Under the pieces are notes generated by a model. It was not told the origin of the DNA, did no database searches, and saw only the letters and a list, made by a program, of their open reading frames with translations. Below are positions 13,885 through 20,370 of a DNA stretch of 20,370 nucleotides, piece after piece. This stretch comes from Spirochaetaceae bacterium (GTDB lineage Bacteria; Spirochaetota; Spirochaetia; Treponematales; Breznakiellaceae), in the NCBI GenBank assembly GCA_031290405.1, contig JAITNO010000097.1:1-20370 (forward strand), given 5' to 3'. The translations under genes and the position numbers were made by a program. Position 1 is the first letter of the stretch, and each line of letters opens with the position of its first letter.

Positions 13885-14239
13885 GGGACTCCGCGCAAGT
13901 CAGGCGGGACTCCGCGCAAGTCGGGCGGGACTCCGCCCAAGTCGGACGAGCGTCCGGGCCGCTCGGACAGGAGTCCGGGCCGCTCGGACAGGAGTCCGGA
14001 CCGCTCGGACAGGAGTCCGGACCGCTCGGACAGGAGTCCGGGCCGCTCGGACAGGAGTCCGGGCCGCTCGTTGGGGGAACCCCCAGTCCTGTTGGGGGAA
14101 CCCCCAAGACCGTTGGGGGAACCCCCAAGACCGTTGGGGGAACCCCCAAGACCGCTGGGGGAACCCCCAAGACCGCTGGGGGAACCCCCAAGACCGTTGG
14201 GGGAACCCCCAAGACCGCTGGGGGAACCCCCCAGTCCCG
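13885..14239. repeat. 21-bp tandem repeat array 3, three consecutive motif types in one register
   Basis: About 17 units of 21 bp run without a break in phase. Type A (13885, 13906, 13927) has the core GGGACTCCGCGCAAGTC. Type B (13948, 13969, 13990, 14011, 14032, 14053) has AGGAGTCCGG and CCGCTCGGAC, giving a CGGAC-AGGA-GTCCG hairpin. Type C (eight units, 14071 to 14218) has TTGGGGGAACCCCCAA, a 7-bp stem with a 2-base loop, spaced by GACCG or GACCGC-type bases. The last unit has one extra C. The array occupies most of the 537-bp stretch (13781-14317) between the htrA start and the rpoC terminator, where no gene is supported. Frames on both strands remain open only because 21 is divisible by three. 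Confidence 0.95.
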
Positions 14240-14317
14240 TTGGAGCGTCCTCCGACCGGAGAAGATTTGAGGAGAAGGGCGGTTTCAACGCCCCCTCAAG
14301 CCGCGCTGCCTGAGCTT

Positions 14318-14386
14318 AAAAAAAAGGCCCTCCAGGTTGGGTTGCGACGTAAGGGTGGGTAAACGCCGGACCCTCCCCAAAGGGCC
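14318..14386 (-). terminator. Rho-independent terminator of rpoC
   Basis: Read on the minus strand after the rpoC stop, GGCCCTTTGGGG (from 14386) pairs with the distal CCCAACC...AGGGCC arm (to 14326) through a large loop containing a smaller G+C-rich stem. Eight T residues follow (14325-14318). The loop is long, but the AGGGCC stem plus T-run is convincing. Confidence 0.7.
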
Positions 14387-14441
14387 AAAGAGCAAAGATT
14401 CTTTTAGCGGCAATGGTTTGCGCGTTTTCCATCATTCTGCA

Positions 14442-17400
14442 TTACATATCGTCGGTTTCGACTTCCGGCTGGGCGAATGCGGCGACTTGGATTTCGTAGG
14501 GAACCGGTTGTTGTTGCTCGGCCTCAAGCTTGCGCCGGATGAGGATTTCTTTCATCTGGAGGTCGAGGTCTTCGCTGCCTTCAAAGAGTTTTATGTCTTG
14601 ATAGCGTTTCATGCCGGTTCCGGCGGGTATGGGATGCCCGATGATGATGTTCTCCTTGAGGCCGCGGAGCGCGTCGATGGAGCCGGCGATGGCCGCGTTG
14701 GTCAACACGCGCGTCGTCTCCTGGAAGGACGCCGCCGAAAGGAAGCTGTCGATGTTAAGCGACGCCTTCGTTATTCCCTGGAAGACGGGGCGCCCGACCG
14801 CGGGATGGCCGCCTTCTTCGATGACGCGCCCGTTTTCTTCGTGAAACCGATACTTGTCTATAAGCTGCCCGAAGATGAAGCTGGTGTCGCCGACGGCGGC
14901 AATCTCGACCTTGCGCATCATCTGCCTGATGATGACGCCGATGTGCTTGTCGTTGATCGTGACGCCCTGCAAGCGGTAGACCTTCTGAATCTCGTCCATA
15001 AGGTAGCGTTGAAGCCTGCTCTCGCCGAGAATGTGGAGGATGTCGTGGGGGCTCGCCGCCCCCTCGCAGAGGTATTCGCCGGCCTCCACCGTGTCCCCGT
15101 CGCGGATGAGGAGGCGCCTGCTGAGCGGGATAAGGTGATCGAAGTCTTCGCCGTAGTCGCCCTTGATGACGACCTTCCGCTTTCCCTTGCTGATGCCTTT
15201 GAAGCTTACCTTGCCGGAGATTCTTGCTAGGACGGCGGGAACCTTCGGCTTCCGCGCCTCGAAGAGTTCGGATACGCGGGGAAGGCCGGAGGTGATGTCG
15301 AGGGCTTTTGCCGACTCTTTGAGGGTCTTGGCGACCGAACGCCCAGCCAGAATCTTTTCGCCTTCGTCGACCTGGATGTAGGCCCCCGAAGGGAGCGGGT
15401 AGGAGACGAGGTCGTTTCCATCCTCATCCGCGATGATGATGCGCGGCTGCTTGCTTTCAAGCTGAAACTCGGTTATGCGCTTTTCGACGTTGCCGGTGTC
15501 TTCGTCGATTTCTTCTTTGAGGGTGGAGCCCTCAACGATGTCCTTGAATTTGACGATGCCGCCGGCTTCGGCGATGATGGGGTCGCTGAACGGGTCAAAC
15601 GTGGCGATGGCCTTGTCCGCGGGCACAACTTCGCCTTGCTTGTACAAGAACTCCGAGCCGTTGCGGATTTCGAGTCTCTGGTCCTGCCCGATAAGGTAGA
15701 GCATCCGGTCGCGGACCATGGCGAAGGCGTTTTCCGCCGCCGGCACCTCCTTCGCGCCGCGCTTTATGACGGGGATGCCCTTGACGACCCGCTTTCCGTC
15801 TTCGACGAGCAGTTCGTCGTCTCCCTCAAGCTTATACTCCTTCATCACCTTGTTGACGACGGCCTGCCCCTTGCGGGTAAAGAGTCTGTTCCCGTTTTGA
15901 AGGACGACGTGTGCGCCGCTGATGTCCTTGATGTATGCGGGGAACTTGAGGGATGTGCGGTTCTCTTCGCTCACTTTGGTCGCCGCGCCGCCGATGTGGA
16001 ACGTCCGCATGGTAAGCTGGGTGCCCGGCTGCCCAATGGACTGCGCGGCGATGGTGCCGACGGCCTCGCCGATGTCGACGCGGCGGTTCGTCGCAAGGTT
16101 GCGCCCGTAACAGCGCTTGCAAACGCCGAGCTTTGCCTCGCAGGTAAGGACGGTGCGTATCACAATCGACTCAAGGCCGGCGGCCTCAATCTCCTTCGCC
16201 GTCTTTTCGCTTATCTCCTCGTTAATGTCGATGATGAGTTCGCCGGTAATCGGGTGCCTAACCTGCTGCTGGGTGTAGCGGCCGACGATGCGCTCCCAGA
16301 GGGCCTCGGTAACTTCCTCGCCGTCCTTGATTGCCGAGTACAGCGTGCCGTTGATCGTGCCGCAATCCTCTTCGTTGACGACCATGTCCTGCGCGATGTC
16401 GACGAGGCGGCGCGTCAGGTAGCCCGCTTCGGCGGTCTTAAGGGCGGTGTCGGCGAGGCCTTTCCGCGCGCCGTTTGTCGAAATGAAGAACTCGATGACG
16501 GAAAGCCCCTCCTTGAAGTTCGACCGTATCGGCAATTCGATAATGTCGCCGGACGGGCGCGCCATGAGTCCGCGCATTCCGGCAAGCTGCCGTATCTGGT
16601 TCTTACTGCCGCGCGCGCCTGAGTTTGCCATCATGTAGATTGAGTTGAAGCCTTCGTTGTCGGCCTCCAGCGTCTTCATCATGATGGTGGTTAAGTCCTC
16701 GTTTGTCTTGTTCCACACGTCGACGACGCGGTCGTAACGTTCCTGCGCGGTGATGTGTCCCTGCCGCCACTGCTTTTCAATCGAATCGACCTCTTTGTTC
16801 GCACCGGCGATCATCGCCGGCTTCTCTCTGGGGACGACGATGTCGTCGAGCCCAATGGTCGCGCCGAAAATCGTCGCGTACTTGTAGCCGGTGGCCTTGA
16901 TCGCGTCGAGCATGGACACCGTCGTCCACGAGCCCATTTCGGAAAAGACGTGCTCGATGAGGGCGCGGATCTCCTTGTCCTTCAACTCGTAGTTAAGGAA
17001 GGGAACGTCCTCCGGCAGCTGCTCGTTAAAGACGAGCCGTCCGGCGGTGGTCTCGATGTAGCCCTCCTTGTCGGGCTTTACCGCGTGCTCGATCCTGTCC
17101 CAGACGACCTTTTTATTCGGCTTCGCCTTGATCAGCGCCTCCCAGTGGAGAAGCTTCGAGCGGTCGGCGTTCCGCGATTCCACCGCCAGCAGTATCTCGT
17201 CCATGCCGCTGTACTTCGGCAGCCAGCCCTCCGGCGCGTCGTTCAGATGCGGGCGCGGCGCGTTCGCCCGCGCGCGGGTAAGGAAGTTGATGCCCAAAAC
17301 CATGTCCTGGGAGGGGAAGACGATCGTCTGCCCGTTCGCCGGATTAAGGAGGTTCCGCGCCGAAAGCATCAGCGTCCAGCATTCCATCTGCGCTTCCTGC

Positions 17401-18785
17401 GTCAAGGGCACGTGGACGGCCATCTGGTCGCCGTCGAAGTCCGCGTTGAAGGCGTGGCAGACCAGCGGGTGCAGCTTAATCGCCTTGCCCTCCACAAGCA
17501 CCGGCTCAAAAGCCTGAATGCCAAGCCGGTGCAGCGTCGGCGCGCGGTTCAAAAGCACCGGATGCTCCTTGACCACCTCGTCCAGCACCGCAAACACCTC
17601 CGCCTTTTCCTGCTCCACATACATCTTCGCCTTTTTAATATTGAAGACCACCGTCTTTTCGACAAGCTTCTTCATAATAAACGGCTTGAAGAGCTCAAGC
17701 GCCATCTTCGTCGGCAGCCCGCACTGCCAGATCTTCAACTCAGGCCCCACCGTAATCACGCTGCGCCCCGAATAATCCACGCGCTTGCCCAAAAGGTTCT
17801 GGCGGAAGCGCCCCTGCTTCCCCTTGAGCATATCGGAAATCGACTTGAGCGGCCGGTTCGACGCGCCCTTCACCACACGCTTCTTCTTGGAATTGTCGAA
17901 GAGCGCGTCCACAGCCTCCTGCAACCTACGCTTTTCGTTGCGGATGATGATGTCCGGCGCGTTCAGCCCGATAAGCCGCTTTAAGCGATTGTTGCGGTTG
18001 ATGATGCGGCGGTAAAGATCGTTCAAGTCCGACGTCGCAAAGCGCCCCCCGTCAAGCTGCACCATCGGGCGGAGCTCAGGCGGAATCACGGGAATCACGT
18101 CGAGGATCATCCACTCAGGCTTGTTCGTCGAATTGCGGAAGTTCTCGACAATCTCGATGCGCTTCAAGAGCCGTTTGTCGCTCTTGGCGCCCTTTTCAAT
18201 CATCTTCGCCCGCAGCTCAATGGCAATCGAGTCAAGGTCGACAGTCTGAAGCAACGTGCGAATGGCCTCCGCGCCCATGCCCGCCACAAAGTTCCCGCCA
18301 AAACGCTCCTGGGCGTCATACCATTCGTCTTCCGTAAGCAACTGCATCTTCTTTAGGTCCGTATCGCCCGGCTCAAGCACAATATACTTTTCGTAGTAGA
18401 GAACCGAGCGCAGCTGATTCATCGGCAGGTCCAGCAGCAACCCCATCCGGCTCGGCACCGAGCGGTAATACCAGATATGCGAAACCGGCGCGGCAAGCTC
18501 AATGTGCCCCATCCGTTCGCGGCGCACCTTAAAGTGCGTAACCTCCACGCCGCAACGGTCGCAGATAACCCCCTTATAGCGGATGGACTTAAACTTCCCG
18601 CAGTAACATTCCCATTCTTTCGTCGTTCCAAAAATACGCTCGCAGAAAAGCCCGTCCTTTTCCGGCCGGAGCGTCCGGTAATTAATCGTCTCCGGCTTTT
18701 TCACTTCGCCATAGGACCACGCCCGAATCATCTCCGGCGCGGCCAATTTAATCATAATTGAGTCAAAATCCTGAATATCGCGCAT
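14442..18785 (-). CDS. rpoC: DNA-directed RNA polymerase subunit beta prime
   Basis: The 1447-residue product is the complete beta-prime subunit, which supplies the clamp and the catalytic magnesium site. Visible landmarks: the N-terminal zinc site C60, C62, C75, C78; the rudder and RLIGLNAPDIIIRNEKRRLQ region; the lid and active-site entrance LLGKRVDYSGRSVITVGP; the invariant NADFDGD (447-453; D449, D451, D453 bind Mg2+); a bridge-helix and trigger-loop segment with GARKGLADTALKTAEAGYLT; and the second zinc site C808, C882, C889, C892. The length is normal for a spirochaete, without large lineage insertions. A good ribosome site (AAGGAG) precedes the ATG, with its own promoter 23-51 bases upstream. 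Unusually, the gene upstream is not rpoB but a TPR gene. The gene is followed by a terminator and then repeat array 3. Confidence 0.98.
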   Translation of the reverse strand: MRDIQDFDSIMIKLAAPEMIRAWSYGEVKKPETINYRTLRPEKDGLFCERIFGTTKEWECYCGKFKSIRYKGVICDRCGVEVTHFKVRRERMGHIELAAPVSHIWYYRSVPSRMGLLLDLPMNQLRSVLYYEKYIVLEPGDTDLKKMQLLTEDEWYDAQERFGGNFVAGMGAEAIRTLLQTVDLDSIAIELRAKMIEKGAKSDKRLLKRIEIVENFRNSTNKPEWMILDVIPVIPPELRPMVQLDGGRFATSDLNDLYRRIINRNNRLKRLIGLNAPDIIIRNEKRRLQEAVDALFDNSKKKRVVKGASNRPLKSISDMLKGKQGRFRQNLLGKRVDYSGRSVITVGPELKIWQCGLPTKMALELFKPFIMKKLVEKTVVFNIKKAKMYVEQEKAEVFAVLDEVVKEHPVLLNRAPTLHRLGIQAFEPVLVEGKAIKLHPLVCHAFNADFDGDQMAVHVPLTQEAQMECWTLMLSARNLLNPANGQTIVFPSQDMVLGINFLTRARANAPRPHLNDAPEGWLPKYSGMDEILLAVESRNADRSKLLHWEALIKAKPNKKVVWDRIEHAVKPDKEGYIETTAGRLVFNEQLPEDVPFLNYELKDKEIRALIEHVFSEMGSWTTVSMLDAIKATGYKYATIFGATIGLDDIVVPREKPAMIAGANKEVDSIEKQWRQGHITAQERYDRVVDVWNKTNEDLTTIMMKTLEADNEGFNSIYMMANSGARGSKNQIRQLAGMRGLMARPSGDIIELPIRSNFKEGLSVIEFFISTNGARKGLADTALKTAEAGYLTRRLVDIAQDMVVNEEDCGTINGTLYSAIKDGEEVTEALWERIVGRYTQQQVRHPITGELIIDINEEISEKTAKEIEAAGLESIVIRTVLTCEAKLGVCKRCYGRNLATNRRVDIGEAVGTIAAQSIGQPGTQLTMRTFHIGGAATKVSEENRTSLKFPAYIKDISGAHVVLQNGNRLFTRKGQAVVNKVMKEYKLEGDDELLVEDGKRVVKGIPVIKRGAKEVPAAENAFAMVRDRMLYLIGQDQRLEIRNGSEFLYKQGEVVPADKAIATFDPFSDPIIAEAGGIVKFKDIVEGSTLKEEIDEDTGNVEKRITEFQLESKQPRIIIADEDGNDLVSYPLPSGAYIQVDEGEKILAGRSVAKTLKESAKALDITSGLPRVSELFEARKPKVPAVLARISGKVSFKGISKGKRKVVIKGDYGEDFDHLIPLSRRLLIRDGDTVEAGEYLCEGAASPHDILHILGESRLQRYLMDEIQKVYRLQGVTINDKHIGVIIRQMMRKVEIAAVGDTSFIFGQLIDKYRFHEENGRVIEEGGHPAVGRPVFQGITKASLNIDSFLSAASFQETTRVLTNAAIAGSIDALRGLKENIIIGHPIPAGTGMKRYQDIKLFEGSEDLDLQMKEILIRRKLEAEQQQPVPYEIQVAAFAQPEVETDDM

Positions 18786-18807
18786 TGTAGCTCCTTAAAG
18801 TTTATTG

Positions 18808-18836
18808 ATTGTATGACAATCATCGGTTTCCATCAA
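18808..18836 (-). promoter_or_regulatory. rpoC promoter with an inverted repeat over the -10 box
   Basis: On the minus strand TTGATG (18836-18831), a 17-bp spacer and TACAAT (18813-18808) form a 5/6 and 5/6 promoter ending 23 bases before the rpoC ATG. The -10 box lies inside the perfect inverted repeat GATTGT-ATG-ACAATC (18807-18821), which could be an operator or simply coincide. It lies in the 79-bp gap between the TPR and rpoC genes. Confidence 0.7.
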
Positions 18837-18864
18837 GGGGGCGCCACAGGTTTGAGCATTGTTT

Positions 18865-19968
18865 TCATAAAGAGGGGAGGAGGGGGGGCGCGCCCCCATC
18901 CTCCATTGTTGTGCCTGCCGCGAGCTTTTCGCCGTTGTCTAAGAGCGCAAGGCCCTCCTTTGCAGTGGAAAGGCCGGGGTCCAGCCGGAGGGCTTCCGTC
19001 CAGTCGGCGCGGGCGCGTTCAGCGTCTCCTTTGGCGCGGTAGGCGCGGGCGCGTTCGTCATAGGAGTCGGCGCAACCGTCCATAAACCGTATCGACTGGG
19101 TGCAGTCGGCAATGGCCCCGTCAATGTCTCCCTTTTCGGCGCGGAGGATCCCGCGGTTAAGATATGCATCGGCGTCTTTGCCGTTGCGTTTTATGGCCTG
19201 GGTATAGTCGTCGATGGCCTTGTCGCGGTCCCCACGGGCGCCATAGAAGGTTCCCCGGTTGTAATACGCCGTCCCGTCGCCGCCCTTAAGCCGTATCGCC
19301 TGAGTGAAGTCGTCGATGGCGCCGTCCAGGTCCCCTTTGTTGCCGTAGAGGGTCCCTCGACTTTCATGCGCCGCGGCATAATCGCCTTTAAGCTGTATCG
19401 CCTGAGTGTAATCGGCAATGGCCTTGTCGCAGTCCCCTTTGATCTGGTGGGCATTTCCCCGGCCATAATAGGCTTCGGCATACGTCTTTTTAAGCTGTAT
19501 CGCCTGAGTATAGTCTTCGATCGCCTTGTCGCAGTCCCCGCTGTCGGCATGGGTAAGCCCCCGGTTGAAATATGCTTCGGCATACCCCACATCAAGTTTT
19601 ATTGCCCGGGTAAAATCCCTGATGGCGCGGCCAAAGTCCTTTTTCTGAGAGTAGGCGACCCCCCGGTTGCTCACTATCTCGGCATACCCGCCCCCAAGCC
19701 TTATGGCCTCGGTATACTCTTCGACGGCGCCGTCCCAGTCCCCGCTTTCGATGCAGGCAAACCCTCTGTCGCAATGCGGCCCGGCAGACTCCCTCTTAAA
19801 CATCTTTGGCAAGGCGATGGTTCCGATCTTGCAGCCAAAGTCCTTTTTTAGAAGGCGCTTGGCGCGGTCGGCGGCCGCCTTGTCCCCGTTCCCTTTGCCA
19901 TAGTAGGCAAGCCAGCTCTTAAAATGTTCGTCCACGGTTGCCCGTTCGGACGCTTTGATCTTTTCCAT
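18865..19968 (-). CDS. Tetratricopeptide-repeat protein, eight TPR units
   Basis: The 367-residue product has an N-terminal helical segment (1-62) without signal peptide or membrane span, then eight consecutive 34-residue TPR units (63-334). Each has the pattern A-Y-x-x-R-G, G-D-x-x-x-A-I-x-D-Y-T-x-A-I. The tail (335-367) is short and Gly/Pro-rich. The repeats are very alike in both protein and DNA (102-bp period), suggesting recent duplication or gene conversion. TPR proteins are scaffolds; the partner is unknown, and with no export signal it is probably cytoplasmic. A GAAGGAG ribosome site precedes the ATG, beside a small hairpin. The last codons include the palindrome GGGGGCGCGCCCCC (18884-18897), which might slow transcription before rpoC. 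It sits where rpoB would normally be. Confidence 0.88.
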   Translation of the reverse strand: MEKIKASERATVDEHFKSWLAYYGKGNGDKAAADRAKRLLKKDFGCKIGTIALPKMFKRESAGPHCDRGFACIESGDWDGAVEEYTEAIRLGGGYAEIVSNRGVAYSQKKDFGRAIRDFTRAIKLDVGYAEAYFNRGLTHADSGDCDKAIEDYTQAIQLKKTYAEAYYGRGNAHQIKGDCDKAIADYTQAIQLKGDYAAAHESRGTLYGNKGDLDGAIDDFTQAIRLKGGDGTAYYNRGTFYGARGDRDKAIDDYTQAIKRNGKDADAYLNRGILRAEKGDIDGAIADCTQSIRFMDGCADSYDERARAYRAKGDAERARADWTEALRLDPGLSTAKEGLALLDNGEKLAAGTTMEDGGAPPLLPSL

Positions 19969-19974
19969 AAGATT

Positions 19975-19996
19975 CTCCTTCGCATTGCTTAATGCG
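19975..19996 (-). promoter_or_regulatory. Ribosome site and adjoining hairpin before the TPR gene
   Basis: AAGGAG (19980-19975 on the minus strand) is directly preceded in the message by CGCATT-AAGC-AATGCG (19996-19981), a 6-bp stem with a 4-base loop. The hairpin abuts the ribosome site and may affect access to it; no function is shown. Confidence 0.4.
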
Positions 19997-20077
19997 AAAC
20001 GGTGCGCCTTGCTTTAACCAATGGAAAAAAACTTTCTAGGCTGAGGGCGCCGGACGGCAGGCTTTTCAGCGTTGCCC

Positions 20078-20107
20078 TTGACTAAAATCGGGGGAAGCTG
20101 ATAGCAT
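20078..20107 (+). promoter_or_regulatory. Candidate promoter of the tRNA-Thr/tRNA-Tyr unit
   Basis: TTGACT (20078-20083) and TAGCAT (20102-20107) are separated by 18 bp, placing the start near 20114, about 9 bases before tRNA-Thr. Confidence 0.5.
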
Positions 20108-20122
20108 GGCGGAGGCTTCAAC

Positions 20123-20195
20123 GCCGCCTTAGCTCAGCTGGTAGAGCACTTGACTTGTAATCATGAGGTCTCCGGTTCGATTCCGGGAGGCGGCT
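20123..20195 (+). tRNA. tRNA-Thr (anticodon TGT)
   Basis: The 73-base cloverleaf has acceptor arms GCCGCCT (20123-20129) and AGGCGGC (20188-20194) in full complement, D stem GCTC/GAGC, and T loop TTCGATT closed by CCGG. The anticodon loop CTTGTAA gives TGT at 20156-20158. The anticodon stem CTTGA/TCATG contains one T-T mismatch. The 3' CCA is not encoded. TGT with its loop context matches threonine tRNAs. Confidence 0.92.
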
Positions 20196-20213
20196 CGAGG
20201 CGGCAAGCCTTAC

Positions 20214-20295
20214 GGGGAGTTTCCCGAGCGGTCAAAGGGGGCAGACTGTAAATCTGTTGGCTCAGCCTTCGTAGGTTCGAATCCTTCACTCCCCA
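20214..20295 (+). tRNA. tRNA-Tyr (anticodon GTA)
   Basis: The 82-base structure has acceptor arms GGGGAGT (20214-20220) and ACTCCCC (20288-20294), anticodon loop CTGTAAA with GTA at 20248-20250 on a CAGA/TCTG stem, a long variable arm typical of class II tyrosine tRNAs, and T loop TTCGAAT. The discriminator base is A and CCA is not encoded. It lies 18 bases after tRNA-Thr, in the same transcript. Confidence 0.95.
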
Positions 20296-20330
20296 AACTC
20301 ACCCATCCCTGCGGATGGGTGAGTTTTTTT
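20296..20330 (+). terminator. Rho-independent terminator after the tRNA genes
   Basis: AACTCACCCATCC (20296-20308), loop CTGC, and GGATGGGTGAGTT (20313-20325) form a perfect 13-bp stem, with the T-run continuing to 20330. It begins one base after the tRNA-Tyr discriminator. Confidence 0.95.
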
Positions 20331-20370
20331 ATACGCATTATATTTTCTGCACCAACACCCTTGCAAAGCG

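Noticed and set aside
13885..14239. CRISPR array
   Set aside because: The repeats are directly contiguous with no unique spacers, the unit is only 21 bp, and no cas gene is present.
16755..17984. Long plus-strand open frames opposite rpoC (also 15636-16622 and 14337-15230)
   Set aside because: rpoC motifs cover this region fully on the minus strand. The opposite frames are rich in Arg, Leu and Val as expected from antisense of a G+C-rich gene.
18884..18897. GGGGGCGCGCCCCC as a terminator of the TPR gene
   Set aside because: It is a strong palindrome but lies within the coding sequence and has no T-run after it; noted only as a possible pause site.

Overview
The window looks like a piece of a spirochaete chromosome, most likely a Treponema relative of moderately high G+C such as those from insect guts. 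The basis is the gene order mltG-dnaG-rpoD-coiled-coil zinc-ribbon protein, which I recall from treponemes, together with a lipoprotein carrying repeated bacterial-surface domains, a small outer-membrane barrel and an HtrA protease. The genus is an inference from memory, not from a search. Protein calls rest on motifs visible in the translations.

Layout. (1) 1-1217, minus strand: the N-terminal 405 residues of a large lipoprotein built from tandem Ig-like repeats, running off the left edge. (2) 1632-7220, plus strand: a compact operon mltG, dnaG, rpoD and a coiled-coil/zinc-ribbon gene, followed by a second tiny zinc ribbon in the -1 frame that has no start codon of its own. (3) 7388-8913, minus strand: a secreted CsgG-like protein and a beta-barrel outer-membrane protein, driven from a divergent promoter region shared with a plus-strand XRE regulator (9082-9420). 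(4) 9752-13780, minus strand: htrA, an amidohydrolase, a PIN toxin with a candidate antitoxin, a HEPN toxin with its MNT nucleotidyltransferase antitoxin, and mogA. The MNT and mogA reading frames have become one. (5) 14442-18785, minus strand: a complete rpoC with its own promoter and terminator, preceded by an eight-repeat TPR protein rather than by rpoB. (6) 20078-20330, plus strand: tRNA-Thr and tRNA-Tyr with a promoter and a strong terminator.

The most unusual signal is not a gene. Three intergenic gaps (1330-1522, 9524-9628, 13885-14239) hold tandem arrays whose sequences differ but whose unit is always 21 bp. Most units contain a short inverted repeat, and the largest array changes motif twice without losing its 21-bp register. 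The arrays occur between divergent, convergent and co-directional genes alike. Twenty-one bp is both two turns of B-DNA and seven codons, and the seven-codon units of the different arrays can be aligned in one frame. I treat these as one family of elements whose function is unknown.

Functionally the window joins core information-processing genes (primase, primary sigma factor, RNA polymerase beta prime, tRNAs) and envelope maintenance (MltG, HtrA, lipoprotein, barrel) with a small accessory island of two toxin-antitoxin modules around mogA.
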